Part shown: one piece after another, positions 23,112 to 35,664 of the stretch | Position numbering within the stretch: the stretch's first letter is position 1 | How the letters are laid out: each line of letters begins with the position of its first letter | Origin: Capsicum annuum | Lineage: Eukaryota > Streptophyta > Magnoliopsida > Solanales > Solanaceae | Reading direction: 5' to 3' | DNA length: 64,000 nt | NCBI RefSeq assembly: GCF_002878395.1 | Contig: NC_061118.1 | Span: 129,195,996 to 129,259,995, forward strand | The notes under the pieces: model-generated | Databases searched by the model: none | What the model saw: only the letters and a program-made list of their open reading frames with translations | Told to the model about the DNA's origin: nothing | Made by a program: the position numbers and the translations under genes

Positions 23112-24650
23112 TGATGTTTAAGCAGATGCTAACACATTTGAGGCTTTTAATTGAGAATAACTGCAGTCTTAAGCAATTTTTGTCATTTTTGATTGTTTTC
23201 TCTTTGATATTGTAGTAAAATTCAAGATGCAAGAGAACCAACAATAATGGACGTTAAAGAATTGAATTTTGAGAAAAATAAAAGGGAAGTGTAGTTGAAG
23301 ACTTGTCCGATAAGGCATCAACTCCCTAATAAGATATAAGACTGAGCGTCAGCCTTAGACAGAGAATGATATTCAGCTGGAAGAAGTGACAACAACCTGT
23401 GATAGGCTGTCAGAGTTGTGATAAGCCATCTAGCTAGTGTTCAGGCTTGGGCAGTGCAAGAGAAATTAAAGTGAAGATGTGATGATATCTGTGATAAGTC
23501 ATCAGGTATTTGATAAGCCATCAAGAATGCCATCATACATAAGCAGAAGGCAAAAATTTGAAGCATGTCTGGCGACATGTTCTGATAAGCTATCAGAACT
23601 TTGATAAGCCGTCATACATGTCGTCACCTAAAAGAAGAATTTTGAATTTTGAATTTTGGATTTTTCTTAAGTTATGGATATAAATAGCAGCTTCTAGGGT
23701 TTCATTAGGGAGGCTGAACATATAGGGGGGCAGAAAACTTATTCCATAGGAGTTTACCTCTCTTTGGGGGATCTGAACTTAGAATTAAATTTCAACTCTT
23801 TGATTTGGTTGTGGAAATTTTCTCTTGAACTTAGATGAGAATCAACTTCATACTTTATCTTTCGTAAGTTTAATTACTTTGAATGATGAATATAATTGTT
23901 GCTATCTCTTTATTTCTCATGTGGAACTAAAACCCACTACTAGGGTTATGGGATCTATGATTATTCCTTCATGGATTTAATATTTGGTTAGGGTTCGAGT
24001 TATTGTGGGAATATCTTGATAATTCTTTTGTATTGATTATTTTCTGTTGGTTGGAAACAATCGGCCTTTCTTGCTGTTGATTTGCTTGAGATAAGAAATC
24101 AACCCTCGTAAAAAGTGAATTATCAATGAGGATTTGGGAAGGCTAAGTTCTTATATAATGATTAATGCTGTAACAAGATTGATAATTCGAGATAAAATTA
24201 GTATGAATAGAATACTTTCCTAAGTTCGATAGAATTAGGGAGTTCAACATCTAGGTAGGTTGAGAAACTCTTAGATGGACTGTTGAAACTGATAATTTGG
24301 TGTTTCTCATAAGTCACGAGAATCCATTACTACAACTGTTATTCAATGTAGGATTACTAATCATAGTGATCACAATTCTAGTTTCTCTATATCAATGATT
24401 TGAAATATTGTAGTTTAAGATTTGAGTTCCAAGGCGAATTGAGGTGTTAATAACTTTTGTTCAATCATTAAAAACCCTCATTTTTTCTTTTCATGCCGGT
24501 TGTTTAAATTTAACTTGTAGCTTTAGTTTCAAACGATTTTAATCACCAGTCACAACGTTCCCTATGGATTTGACCCCAACTCCAAAGTTAGGTAAATACA
24601 TTGAAGACGACCGTCTTGCACTAAATTGACGTGTAAGTTGAGCTTTATAA
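23112..24650 (+). repeat. 3' LTR of C
   Basis: An uninterrupted 1539-bp LTR from TGATGTTTAAGCAG to GAGCTTTATAA, where the terminal TATCA is changed to TATAA, followed by ACTTG. It shows the undisturbed sequence at the solo-LTR site (GATAATTTGGTGTTTCTC, about 24290). Short ORFs on both strands near 22970-23244 span the tract and LTR start and are not genes. Confidence 0.92.
23678..23687 (+). promoter_or_regulatory. Probable TATA box of the C LTR
   Basis: ATATAAATAG about 567 bp into the 3' LTR, right after the GATAAG cluster. The 5' copy reads ATATAACTAG. Confidence 0.6.
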
Positions 24651-24655
24651 ACTTG

Positions 24656-25095
24656 CACAAATATATTTCATGGAAAATCTAGTTTTTTTAAATGGATTGA
24701 GTTCTTATAGTAGAAGAAATGTAACTTTGATTTGACCATTTACACCGTGTGAAAAAATTACTTTAGTGTCAATGAATTATCTTGCCTATATTTATATGAC
24801 AGTTGTAGTAAGTAAAAAAACAAATGCAGTAAGTTTTCTTTAACAAATTTCCCACTTGGGGTTACTTTTTATATTGCTTTGACAAAAATATATGTCTTAA
24901 CTTTGTGAATAGTAATGAAAAACAAACAAAAAGAACTTTATGGTTCTTGTTGTTTGATTCCAATTGGCAGTTAGGATGAAAAAGCATGAATAAATAAATT
25001 AGTACTATTTATTAACATAATCACAGCCTTATACTGAAACATGCAACACATTTTACACTAAAAGGATTTAATTAATTAAATTGTAAAAATTAAAC
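24656..25095. other. AT-rich DNA, nothing recognised
   Basis: Right-hand continuation of the DNA that hosted C. Very AT-rich, with no ORF, repeat partner or structured element that I could support. Confidence 0.5.
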
Positions 25096-27641
25096 ATTCA
25101 TGGGACTTATGCCACAATGCCTCTGGGCTTACTTCTCGCCTCACATACATACTATTTTATAAGTTCATACCACATCCAATCATAGTAAATTCGACAAATA
25201 AATAACCACACAACAATACACATTTATTATTCACATAACTAAACTTATATGATATTGTTGCATGAATAATTATTTACTTTAAAGTTTTACTTCAATGATA
25301 TTAATATTATCTAACGAAATGATACATGATTTGACATTCATGTGAAATACATCTATCAAAAAACTACTATATTATATATATTCATAACTACAAATGTATC
25401 CCTTACAAGAATAAATACTTCCTGGATATCCAACCCATATCATAATATGACCTTTGGCCCAATAGTGTGTCCAAAATAATCATAACATCAAATTACGGCC
25501 TTTGGCCCATATACATATCAAAAACTCATATCAATAATCATGTATATAAATCATATCATATCTATAAGTCATAGTGTATTCCTGAGGAATAACATCTTAA
25601 TAAACTATAAACCATATCTATAATCATCTCACATATAGCAGGCATCTCACTTCTAGGAGGCATAATGCATCACTGAAGCATAACTCAGAACTGTGAGGAA
25701 TATCACATCTATAAGACATCTCTTCTCTATAGGTCATATGCCATGACTATGAGGAACATCATCTCTATAGGCCAAATATCATATCTAAGAGGAAATAACA
25801 TATAAAATACACAATATCATATCTAAGAGGAATAACATCTATAAAGGCACATTATCATTTCCAGAATGAATATCTTTGCCATAATCCGAGAAAAGTCATC
25901 ACAATTTACTAAGCCACGAAGTAAACTTATTCTAAAGGCTCAATAGTCTCAACTAAGCCTAGCATACGGAACTAAGTCCACAAGAGCTAACACAAGTCTT
26001 GGCCTAACTGGGTCGGACGAATCCACTTCTCTTCCTCAATTACTATACTTAGGAAATTTATACCCCAAACTAAGCTGCGATATCTTGTTCAACTTATATA
26101 TTTCAATTAAGCCATAACAAATCCTAAGATATGCACTCCATCTAGAAATATGGGTATTTAAGTCAACTAAACCCCAAACGATGGTTTCAAGATCGCTAGA
26201 CTATCCCAAATAAGGTTAAATACACTAACTATACTTAAAATGCTAAAAACACCTCTCAAACCTAGAATTTTATCATATCTATTCTATGAAATAGTTCAAT
26301 CTAGGGAGAATACAATAAGATTCTAAAAAGGTGTTAAGTATTTCAACTTATTGGTCAAAACCATCATCTAAACCCCAACCTTCAATATTAAATACCTAGT
26401 CATTCTTCCCATAATCAAACTTAACATTCACATTCACACACAATATATAACACACATCATCTTACGAAGAGGAATAGACAAAAGCCTACCTTAAAGTCAA
26501 ACCACAAATCCATATATCATTCATCAAATATCCATTTTAACTTTGCAATCTCCAAAATGCCATCATACTATCAAATTGTATTCTATATACCAATACGAGA
26601 ATAATGATGCCCATATTCCGCCATTGTGCTTCCGGTCCAAAAATAACACCAAAGACCCCAAGTGGGTCTGCCTTATGGAAAATATATTATCGAGGACAAT
26701 CCTACAAGATATCAAGCTCATGGAATCAAAACCCTCAAAAATTGGTGAAAATCACGCAAACTTTGGGCTAAAATCAAGCCCTAAAGATATTTGGGAGTTT
26801 GGATAAAAAACCAAGAAATTCATCAAGATAGTGATGAAATCTTAACTTAATTAGGATGTTAATCATTATAATAGATGTTTAGAAAGATCCAAAGTAACCC
26901 AAAAAGCTCAATTTAGAGTTATCACACTCTGTTAGTATTTCTAGGTCTCAAAGATGAAGATAAAAAGACCAAAATGCGACCTAAGGTGTCAATTTATACC
27001 CATACCAGGTAACGAGATATTTCAATCACAATCCTAGGGGTTTCTATCAAAATCCATAACTTCGAAGGTGATATTATGATTGTAATAGCGCCATCACAAT
27101 AGGCCTTGGGAAACTACACATACATCAGTACCAACAAACTTAGAAATATTTTCAAGTTCTCATTAAAGCCCCATAATTCATTCAGAATCCTATTTTTGTA
27201 AATGAACAATATAAACCCACTAATTTATATGTTTTAGATATGTTGGAAACATTTTATTTTCCATCCAAGGTCTTTTAAACAAAATGTGAGCCCCACACAC
27301 ATATTTTTTTATTTCTAACTTTTCGACCAATAGGTCAAAATGAGCACAGGTGCATCAGGATCCAAACTAAAGGTCTACCTACACTAAAATTGACATTCTG
27401 GAGTTGGTGGTGTAGTTATAATTTTCATTTGATATTGTTTTACTGAAGTTATTTCTTGGTGATGAATACTATAAAATAGGCAATCGGCTCTAAAAGCCAA
27501 ACGAACAACTCGATAACTGAACCATTAGTCCTAGCAAGTTATAAATGACTTAGGGCATATATGGAAAAGCTCTAATAGTGAAAATAAGAATAAATATGAA
27601 AAATGACCCAAAGAGTCATTAAAATATCCACTATTAAAAGG
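25096..27641 (-). repeat. Gypsy LTR-like block, minus orientation
   Basis: 26720-27641 aligns with the solo LTR at 40838-41972: both have GGCTAAAATCAAGCCCTA, AAAGGTCTACCTA and, at the right end, a GTCATTA-type terminus (minus-strand start TTTTAATGACTCTTTGGGTC against TGTAATGACCCTTGGAGTC). The left part has GGCCTTTGGCCCA words (about 25450-25530) and a degenerate repeat zone of CTAAGAGGAATAACATCTATA words at 25560-25860. The left end near 25096 is a guess. An 87-codon ORF at 26543-26806 lies inside it and has no known domain. Confidence 0.5.
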
Positions 27642-28479
27642 TCTTTCATTCCTATGTTAACGAATAAAAAAATCTTAAGATATCAAAATGGTAAGGTACT
27701 AGGCTCGCATACTCAAAGCTTGACTTCCAAGATAACCTCCATGATAAAAGAACACTTCTGAGGGATTTTGCCACAAGTATCCCTCTTTCAACCATCTCTC
27801 TCAAGTCACTTCTAAACTGTTAAAACTAAACTCAATCACTAGATGGCCTTCAACTAAACCAATAAAGGTTGAAACATTTAAATCTTAACCATAACACACT
27901 GACACCATATCGATATTCATATAAACTAACAAAGGCTCATCCAAGCCAAAACCAACCTAAGACATAAGTTATACGATTGACTCCAAATCAAAACACAGCC
28001 TTTCCTTACCCTTCCACACTTGTTATTTGCTCTAAACTAAGAGAAAAATGAAATGAGTTCGATATGCACAATATCATGATAGATAAATCAATGAACTGAA
28101 GCTGATCAGCTAAAAGTCCATATGGTAAATGTGAGAATAAGCTCATAAGGCACTGTTTAGGCACCCAAATGGAGATAATCAAGGAATACAATCTATGTCA
28201 ATACTGTAAATAAGGCTGTAGAATTCTATTACACCTAATTATAGACTTGATTAACCATAGAATAGAATAAAGGATCCTTTCGTTAAAGACTTATCATATT
28301 ACTTAGTATTTTGCGTGATATTTCCCTATTTGACCCATTTAGTAGCTCTATGGCCTTATTTATCCTAGTTTTTTAGTTTATGGCATTAATATTTTATACC
28401 TTATGTTTGAAAATTTTATTTTTATAGTTCCTAGACATTTTGAAGCAATTTTAAGGTGGATAAATGATTAGCAATGATA
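27642..28479. other. Noncoding stretch, nothing recognised
   Basis: About 840 bp between two retroelement blocks. A 61-codon minus-strand ORF (28006-28191) has no recognisable domain. It may be decayed retroelement DNA. No ends or partner copy were found. Confidence 0.35.
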
Positions 28480-28912
28480 ACGAGACAATTAGGAACTATT
28501 TTGGAATTCGTAGAATGAATTTTAGGGCCATACACAACCCAAAAAATTTGGGGTCCGTATTAGGGTCATGCTACGGAGGAAAGGAATAACCCAAGTGTGA
28601 ATCCTAGTGGACCGCACAACAAGGGAACTCCCATGGTACCTTGAGATTATAAATCAAAGTGTAATGTCTCATTTATTTTATTCAGATATGCTTTAACTAC
28701 TTATGCTTATGATAATTCAATTTCTATGTTTATTCCTTAAAATGGTGAGTCATTGTACACTTAACATATATGCTCTCACTTGATAATTTTTGACATTTTG
28801 TTACATATTTCATGCATCCCCATATACTTGGTAATATGACTATGGTGAGTAAGTTTGGGGCACTTTCATGCTTGAACACTGTGTGACATCAAGGGGTAGT
28901 ATCGAGCAGTTA
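28480..28912 (+). repeat. Remaining 5' LTR of D (3' portion)
   Basis: Noncoding DNA before the primer site with LTR-like content, including GGGTCCGTATTAGGGTC near 28550. The left boundary cannot be set, since no second LTR exists in the window. Confidence 0.35.
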
Positions 28913-28918
28913 TAAATT

Positions 28919-28933
28919 TGGTATCAAATCCTA
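28919..28933 (+). other. Primer binding site of D (tRNA-iMet type)
   Basis: TGGTATCAAATCCTA matches the usual TGGTATCAGAGCC start. It is followed by a leader that is also present in A. Confidence 0.7.
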
Positions 28934-29096
28934 ATATTTATAAAGTCCTAGGAAGTTTGACAAGCCATATTGCATAGAATTTTATTCATGGGTGTAAAGC
29001 AAACCACACTTATGAGTAAGAGGCTATAGGATGTTATTAGGAATTTTAATGTCTTTCATACTCTCTATCAAGCCTTAGACTCAAACAATATATAAC

Positions 29097-29114
29097 ATAT
29101 ATATATATATATAT
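29097..29114. repeat. (AT)n microsatellite
   Basis: About nine AT dinucleotides in the D leader just upstream of gag. Confidence 0.8.
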
Positions 29115-29189
29115 CTTCAAACCCATTCTGTTCCTGTGTTAGAAAATACTACGCATAGAGCTTGCATTTGGTAAAATGGGAACTAGCTA

Positions 29190-30195
29190 GCTCTACTACC
29201 ACTGCCTGCGAATCCTAAAATAAAAATATTTCCCATGTTGATTTTTGGATTTCCTTTTATGTGTTCGCTCATCTATAATTTCTTATTTTAATTTGTCAGT
29301 GGTGGTCCCAATCTTGCCAAATATTAACTTAGCTACTTCTATAGGTCGAGAGTTTATGATGTTGAGTCCACCTAAATTATTTGGTTTGATGGTGGTGAAG
29401 ATCCTTAATTATTTATTAATAAAATAAAGAACATTAATTAGTTGAAAGATGTTGCTCATGACTGGTGTAAGCTATAAAAAGAGGGCAGTGTTGAGAATGT
29501 TTCTCTTACAGATTGGGGAATATTTGAGGAAAATTATCTTAATAGGTTCTTTCTTTTTGAGATGAGAGGAAAAATTTGATGAGTGCATGAATCTCAAGCA
29601 AGGTTCCATTTCAGTGAAGGAATACTTTATAAAATTCTCCCGATTTTCAAAGTATGCTTTTGAGATAATGGTTGAGTTTGCTTGTATGAGTAAGTTTTTA
29701 TTGGTGTATCAGAATTGGTGATCAAGGAATACAGGACTACTATCCTAATTAGGGACATTGAAATTTCCTGACTAATAATCTGTGCTTTATGTATTAAAAT
29801 AATAAAGTTAAATGAGTTGGAGGGGGAAACTAAAAAAAATAGGATCGGACTGTTTGAGTACACTCAACACAGGTCATGTATGGGAAATGATTCATAATTT
29901 TAGAGCTATTTTTCAGCCCCCCACACCATCTTCAGCCAGTTCCCCAGGCTTCGGACCAAGCAGGATAAGTGAGGTAGGGCATCAGTTTAAAGATATCAGG
30001 GTAGGCATTACTAGGGACCTATCAATCCATCATATTAGAAGTGTGGTAAGAATCCTTAGGGAAAGGGTTTGGATAGAGAGGTAGGACAATTTAGATGTTG
30101 ATACAATGACAATAAAGTGAAGAATTTTCCCTCCTCTGGATACGGCAATAGAGATAGTCTGCCTCAAGCTCAGCATACTACTTTAGTAGCTTAAT
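29190..30195 (+). pseudogene. gag remnant of D
   Basis: Readable pieces in order: an FVSGGPNLAKY-like start, a DDP-type segment near 29370, MNLKQGSISVKEYFIKFSRF (29587-29646) and SKYAFEIMVEFACMSKFL, which match the chromovirus gag core (FVNLKQG.MSVKEY in relatives). A zinc-knuckle trace follows at about 30045-30150 (CGKNP*GKGLDRE, then NVKNFPS). Frame changes and stops are frequent. The 90-codon ORF at 29812-30084 is partly in the wrong frame and should not be taken as a protein. Confidence 0.65.
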
Positions 30196-30800
30196 TAGGT
30201 TGCCTGGCTAGTAGCAGGGTGCACCATCTAATGTTGGTGCCAGTTAGTATCAAAAACAATTTTATAATTTATCTTTATTCTAAGAGTATAATTTCTTCCC
30301 AAATACAGTCACTAGTATGCTTCACATCTTTCATATTAATGCTTATGTGTTTTAGATCTGGGGCCAAAGCTTTCTTTATAACCCCATCTATTGCTATGAA
30401 TTTTGGTGTTAGCTATTATATCTTTTTAAGCATTTATTAGTTTCCATCCCTGTTGTAAAGTCAGTCGTTGATGGAAGAATTTATAGAATTTCACTTATTA
30501 CAATCCTTCATAGAATTGGTGTTATTATTGCATGAATTGGCTCTATTTATTCTATGCATTTGTTGATTCTTGAACCTACGTTATGAAGTTCCAACTTCAT
30601 AACAAGTTAGTCCTTGAGTGGAAAGTTAGTCTAGTGGTTCCCAGAGATTGTTTTTTCTCCTATATTAAAGCCAAAATACCTAATCTCCTAAGGGTATATC
30701 TATCACCTAGTTTGGATTACAAATATTAAGTCTAAGACCACAAACCTCTAAGTTCCTATAGTTAATGATTTTACTGAATTCTACCCAAAGGATCTAACTA
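30196..30800 (+). pseudogene. Protease remnant of D
   Basis: Contains LDLGPKLSFITPSIAMNFGV at about 30355-30410, corresponding to the LDPGATLSFVTPYVA motif of the aspartic protease. The active-site D-x-G is still visible, though the residue after it is unusual. The rest is shifted and stop-ridden. It leads into the RT linker (IPLDSKIKFRIDLF). Confidence 0.6.
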
Positions 30801-32070
30801 GAATTCCTCTTGATAGCAAGATCAAATTTAGAATTGACCTTTTTCCAGATACCGAACCCATTTTTATCTGTCCTTATACAATGACTGTAGCAAAGCATAA
30901 TGAATTGAAGGAGAATCTTAAGGACATTTTAGTTAATGGCTTCATCACACCCAGTGTTTCTCCATATGGTGCACCAGTTTTATTTGTCCAAAAGAAGGAT
31001 AGTACTCTTAGAATGTGTATTTACTATAGGAAGTTGAAAAGGTCACTATAATAAAAAAGTATCCTATCCCCAAAATTGATGACCTATTTAACCATCTTTA
31101 AGGTGTACACTATTTTTCTAAGATTGGCCTTAGATGAGGATATCATCAGTTGAAAGTTAGGGAGTGTGACATCCTAAATATTGATTTTAAACCCCGATAT
31201 TAACACCATGTATTTAAGGTTATGTACTTTTGACTAAAAATAGTCCTGTCCATCTTTTATGGATTTAATGAATAGGGTTTTCAAGCATATCTCAATATGT
31301 TTGTCATTATCTTTACTAATGACATACTTGTGTATTCTTGTATTTAGGAGTAGTATACAGACCATTTGAGAAGAGTATTGTAACCCCTCAAGGATTGTTA
31401 GGTGTTTGTGAAATTTAGAAAGTGTAAATCTTAGTTGAAGTCTAAATCATTTTTACGGCATATAACTAGCATGTAAACCCTCAAAAAATAGATAGAGTGA
31501 AGTAATGGCATAGGCCTATTACTTCATTCGACATTAGAAGCTTTCCAGGCTTATACAATTATTGTAGGAGATTCGTAGAGTGTTTTCTTCTACATTATTG
31601 ACTAAGTTTACATTGAAGAAGGTGAAGTTATAATGGTCAGACAAGTATGAGCAATGTTTTAAGGCGTTAAAGGATCGATTGACTCTAGCAACAATATTAG
31701 ATTTCTAGATGGTTAGAGGGATTTGTAGAGTTTTATTATCCCTCCAGAGTCGGTCTCGGATCTATTATAATGCAAACTGGGAGAGTGAAAGCTTATGCCT
31801 CCATACGACTAAAGGGTTAAGAAAAATTATTTTACCCATGACTTCGAGTTGGAAACAATGGTCTTTTCTCTAAAACTTTTGTGACATATCTTTAGGACAT
31901 GCATATATATATATTCACTAACCATAAGAGTCTTGTGTATGTATTTATCCACAAGGATTTGAATCTTCACTAGAGAAGGTGGTTAGAGTTTCTAAAGAAC
32001 TATGACATTAATGTACTCTACCATTTGGGTAAAGAAAATATGGTGGTAGATGCTTTGTATATATTGTGTA
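30801..32070 (+). pseudogene. RT and RNase H remnant of D
   Basis: RT landmarks: DTEPIFICPYTMTVAKHNEL, DILVNGFITPSVSPYGAP, LFVQKKDSTLRMCIYYRKL (30845-31034), KKYPIPKIDDLFNHL, YFSKI...GYHQL. The catalytic box at 31312-31323 reads FTND, so the first catalytic Asp is Asn. RNase H traces (FYYPSRVGLGSIIMQTGRVKAYAS, about 31722-31800) lie in another frame. It cannot be active. Confidence 0.75.
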
Positions 32071-32990
32071 TCCTATATTGAAGATGATAAAAAATTGTTC
32101 ACTAACGAGGTTCATAGACTATCTAGTTTGGGAGTATATTTTCTTAATTTAGATAATCGGGGTTTGATGGTGCAGAATGATTCAGAGTCATCTCTTGTGG
32201 CAGAGGTGAATGAAAAATGTGATGAACCTACTCTAGGTTAGTTTATTGATAAAGTCTATCAACAGAACATAGATATTTTCTCCCAAGAGAAAGATGGTGT
32301 TCTTCGCTATGAGGGTCATCTGTTTGTTCCTAATGTTGATGGTTTGAGAGATAAGCTATTAACAGAGGTCCGTAGTTCTATGTATTTGATTTACCCTGGT
32401 GCCACAAATATATACCAAAATTTGTGTCAGGTCTACTGATGGAATGATATGAAATAAGAAATAGCATCATTTATGGCAAAGTGTCTCTATTATTAGTAAG
32501 TGAAAGTTGAGCATCAAACACTTATGGAACATTTTAGGATATTGGCATCCCTAATTGGAACTAAGAATTTATTAAAATGGATTTCTTAAGGTATATCCCC
32601 GTGTTAAGCATGATCATTATTTGATTTAGGTTATTGTATACCAAATGAATAAAACAACCCACTTTTTGCCAGTTAAAACACCAGATTCGGCAGATGACTA
32701 TGATAAATTGTACCTCCATGAGCTACTAAGAATTGATAGGATTCCTTTATCTATCATATTAGATCGAGGTACTAGTTTACCTCTTAATTTTGTCAATCTT
32801 TTTAGAAGGGTCATGGTATGTAAGAAAAGCTTTGTATTGCTTGTCATCCCCAGATAGATGGTCAAGCCATGTGTACTATCCATAACTTTAGGAGACATGT
32901 TAAGAGCATGCGTAATTGACTTCAAAGGAAATTTTGATGACCCCTATTGAGTTGGAAAATTGTAACTCATTTATCCCAAAATAGGGTGAA
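32071..32990 (+). pseudogene. Integrase remnant of D (truncated)
   Basis: Zinc-binding region: VLRYEGHLFVPNVDGLRDKL, LIYPGATNIYQNL, AKCLYY (32298-32495). Core: KTTHFLPVKTPDSADDYDKL, LHELLRIDRIPLSIILDRGT and a recognisable QIDGQAMCTI-like stretch (32645-32890). The similarity fades in [11 protein letters not shown] near 32980. No C-terminal or chromodomain region follows. A minus-strand ORF at 32698-32925 is only its shadow. Confidence 0.7.
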
Positions 32991-32999
32991 AACATATTA

Positions 33000-34372
33000 T
33001 AAATACTAAATTGAAGAATTTTTTAATTCTAATTTGTTTTTATTTTAGGGAAAAAACCTAGACGTGAGAAAAATAGAAAAAAGGAGTGAAAAGAGGCAAA
33101 CTCATTACAGATGGAAGCAAATCTTGTACAAAGGCATGACATATCAGCACATTGCCATAGTGATTAGTGAATTGCTAATCAAGTATATCTATCACTAAAT
33201 CTAACAATAAAAAGGCAAGAGAAGTTGAAGAACAATGACAATGCAATGAACATATAGATGTATCATCGACTTGATCGGCGGACCAAGCCTTACATCTATA
33301 AAAGTAGTAGAAGCCAATAGTTGGAGCATGACATAATGACAAATCAGAAAACCATATACAATTCAGTGCATCATCGACCTATTCAGTGACGGACTTTGTT
33401 TAGACGATTTGTCATGTGTTGGAAGTTCTATAATTAAGTTGCTTGATTCCTCTATTGCAATTTAACCCTTTTTGGCGATTGAAACCCTATCTCTTGTCAA
33501 TTAGGTAATTTCTTAAGCTTGTAATTAAATAATGATCTACAAATTTAGTACTTCGAGGTAAGAACTTAGTTTTTTCTTGAAAGTCTTTGGATTATTCAGT
33601 AAATATGGATGAAGAATTTGGTACAGTTTCTTCTTCTTTTACTATGAGTAGCTAAACTCCCATACTTGTGGTTATGTATTATTAAGTGTTAATTGTGTAT
33701 GGGTAGTAATTATTTACCTTTGTATTAGGTTGTGTGTTATGATTTATGCTAAATATCTATGCTCTAATTGATTGGTAGATATTTCCAACACAGTCTATGC
33801 TTGGATCTTTGGAATTACCCAAAAAGAGGTACAAGAGTGATGAGATTTGACAAACGAGACTAGAGTTGCACAATTTTAAGTTGTAATGCTACCAATATAT
33901 TACCCACGTCAAGTCTAATGGTTGTTTGATGGTGTAAACATTTCAATGTTTGAGGGAAACCCTTTTGAAATTTGGTTATGTGCTAAAAAATCATTTTTAA
34001 TACCTAAAATAAGGCCTAATCACACCTAGCAAAGAGATTTTAGGTGTATTTTCACCCAACCATATATGCAATCATCCTTTCGAAGGTATAACCCCAAGTG
34101 GTCTGACTCACTTGATTACAATCTTGTTGCTTTTAGCTTTGATAGACCAATCATTAACATAACTAACTTGTTATTAGAAATAATTCAAACACAAAACCCA
34201 CCAACTTTACTTTTATGTTTAATTTTAACATTATGTGCAAACAAGAGTAGATTTTAACACTTGAGAGAAGCTAATGCTCTTATTCACTGTGGATACAAAC
34301 TTGACTTTGTTGATTAAGGAAATATATGACAACGATCGCTATACTTCAATATTATAATTTGAGCATTATAAA
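33000..34372 (+). mobile_element. Element I: Athila/Tat-type LTR
   Basis: Noncoding DNA with class landmarks: CATCGACTTGATCGGCGGAC (about 33266), TTTGGCGATTGAAACCCTAT (33474), GAGTAGCTAAACTCCCATAC (33646), and near the end TTCACTGTGGATAC and TATATGACAACGATCGCTAT, the usual terminal part of such LTRs. The ends are approximate, and no second copy is present. A clear tRNA-Asp primer site is not seen after it. Confidence 0.55.
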
Positions 34373-34499
34373 AAAAGACAGTATTTTCAAGGAATGAAAT
34401 GTTAAATTCATTCTTTTTAGGGTTACAAGTCAGTTTGATTTAGTTGTTGTTTACTTTACATTATTTACTATTTTTGTTTCATATATACGTGATAACATG

Positions 34500-35664
34500 T
34501 GTCAACAAAACAGCAAGACCGTTATTTTTTATGGGCATCTCGAAGATGAGGTATCACCCCGTAGATATCGAGCCATTTGGTGCCATCAGATACAACCGTT
34601 GAGGGGAATTGCGTGTTTTACGTTAATAGCATGATGCTCCATTTAATTCAAATAAATGGATTGTTTGGATGTTAATCCTATGATGACACCAACCTTCATT
34701 TATATAATTTCATTGATAAATCTATTGGGTTTGATATCGCCCACATATCTCAAGAATCAATTTGATTGCAACTTTTCCCATTCTCATTATTGGGGGAAGA
34801 AATGTTATGGTTGAGGGAGATGCTTACGAGTTCCGTCACCTCATGGTTTGAATTGATGAAATAATTCTTGGATTGATTCTTTCCTCCATCATTTATGTTA
34901 CATTTAAGAGATGAAATAATTAATATTCACTAATTAAGTGGCAATCCATTACATAAGCCTTTGTAATGATTTACAAAAAAGTTATTACAATGCCATTATC
35001 ATTAGGTCCCGAATAAAATGCTACTTCAAATTAGTTATAGAGTATTGGATTATTCAAATAAAATGGTGGTCGATAATGCAGGCAGTGGATCTCTACTAAA
35101 ACAAACTCATCGTGTTGAGGCAGCTTTATTAGATAATGTGACTAAGAAAATTGAGGTGGCCATGGGGGATCCCTCTACATCTTTTATAAGTCAAGAACAT
35201 AGAAAAAGTGATGAGTAGAGATATAAGAATATGGATAAAGTAATGACATAATAGGATCTTTCACCAAACATGTGATAGCATCAACTCCAAAGGTTGTCGA
35301 TGTTGTTGCTTCTAGGAATACCAAAGCATTTGATGATGATGATGAGACATCATAATGATTATGCTGATGACACAAATTCTCTTAATGAAAAAATCTTATT
35401 CATTTCAAATAAAATAAGGAATTCCCAACGTATATATCAAAGGCTAGGCAGGATTCTAGTTTAGGAAGAAAAGGACCGTGTTTAAAAAGATCGTGATCGA
35501 GATAGAGAGTGGAGAGATAATAAAAGAGATAGAGATCATTATTATAAAGATAAGGATCATGACCATGATATGTATGTACCTCCGTATAGCTGGGTGAAAG
35601 TTAAAGTCTCAACTTTTATTAATTTGAAAATGTATAAAATTGAAGATGTGCTTGCGCGCATTAT
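34500..35664 (+). pseudogene. gag remnant of element I (Athila/Tat type)
   Basis: The frame pieces fit Athila/Tat gag: NLHLYNFIDKSIGFDIAHIS, LQLFPFSLLGEEMLWLREML (34766-34825), SSVTSWFELMK*FLD*FFPP, then SYRVLDYSNKMVVDNAGSGS (about 35033-35092) with LLDNVTKKIE. It ends in a charged R/D-rich stretch and VPPYSWVKVK...KIEDVLARI (35480-35662). Stops break it. The gene stops abruptly at 35664, where a minus-strand LTR begins, so the C-terminal part and pol are gone or elsewhere. Confidence 0.65.

Larger units (their letters stand above)
16384..24650 (+). mobile_element. Element C: non-autonomous LTR element (LARD/TR-GAG type, Athila/Tat-related)
   Basis: LTRs at 16384-20612 (interrupted) and 23112-24650, with a perfect ACTTG target duplication (16379-16383 and 24651-24655). 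The internal region is only about 2.5 kb. It starts with a decayed tRNA-Asp primer site, holds one short gag-like ORF with a damaged zinc knuckle, and has a long noncoding tail with the GGGAGGCAACCCA block. No protease, RT or integrase is present. It would need enzymes from an autonomous Athila/Tat-like partner. Element H on the other strand has the same layout. Confidence 0.88.
28480..32990 (+). mobile_element. Element D: truncated, heavily decayed chromovirus
   Basis: LTR-like sequence, a tRNA-iMet type primer site at 28919, then gag, protease, RT, RNase H and part of integrase on the plus strand, all broken. The alignment to relatives stops in integrase near 32990; chromodomain, polypurine tract and 3' LTR are missing, and Athila/Tat-type LTR sequence follows. 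The leader after the primer site (GTCCTAGGAAGTTTGACAAG, TTATGAGTAAGAGGCTATAG) matches that of A (4145-4230), so D and A are related. Confidence 0.75.

Noticed and set aside
28006..28191. 61-codon minus-strand frame between retroelements
   Set aside because: No motif, no start context and no repeat partner; not supportable as a gene.
32698..32925. Minus-strand frame over the D integrase
   Set aside because: Shadow of the plus-strand integrase remnant.
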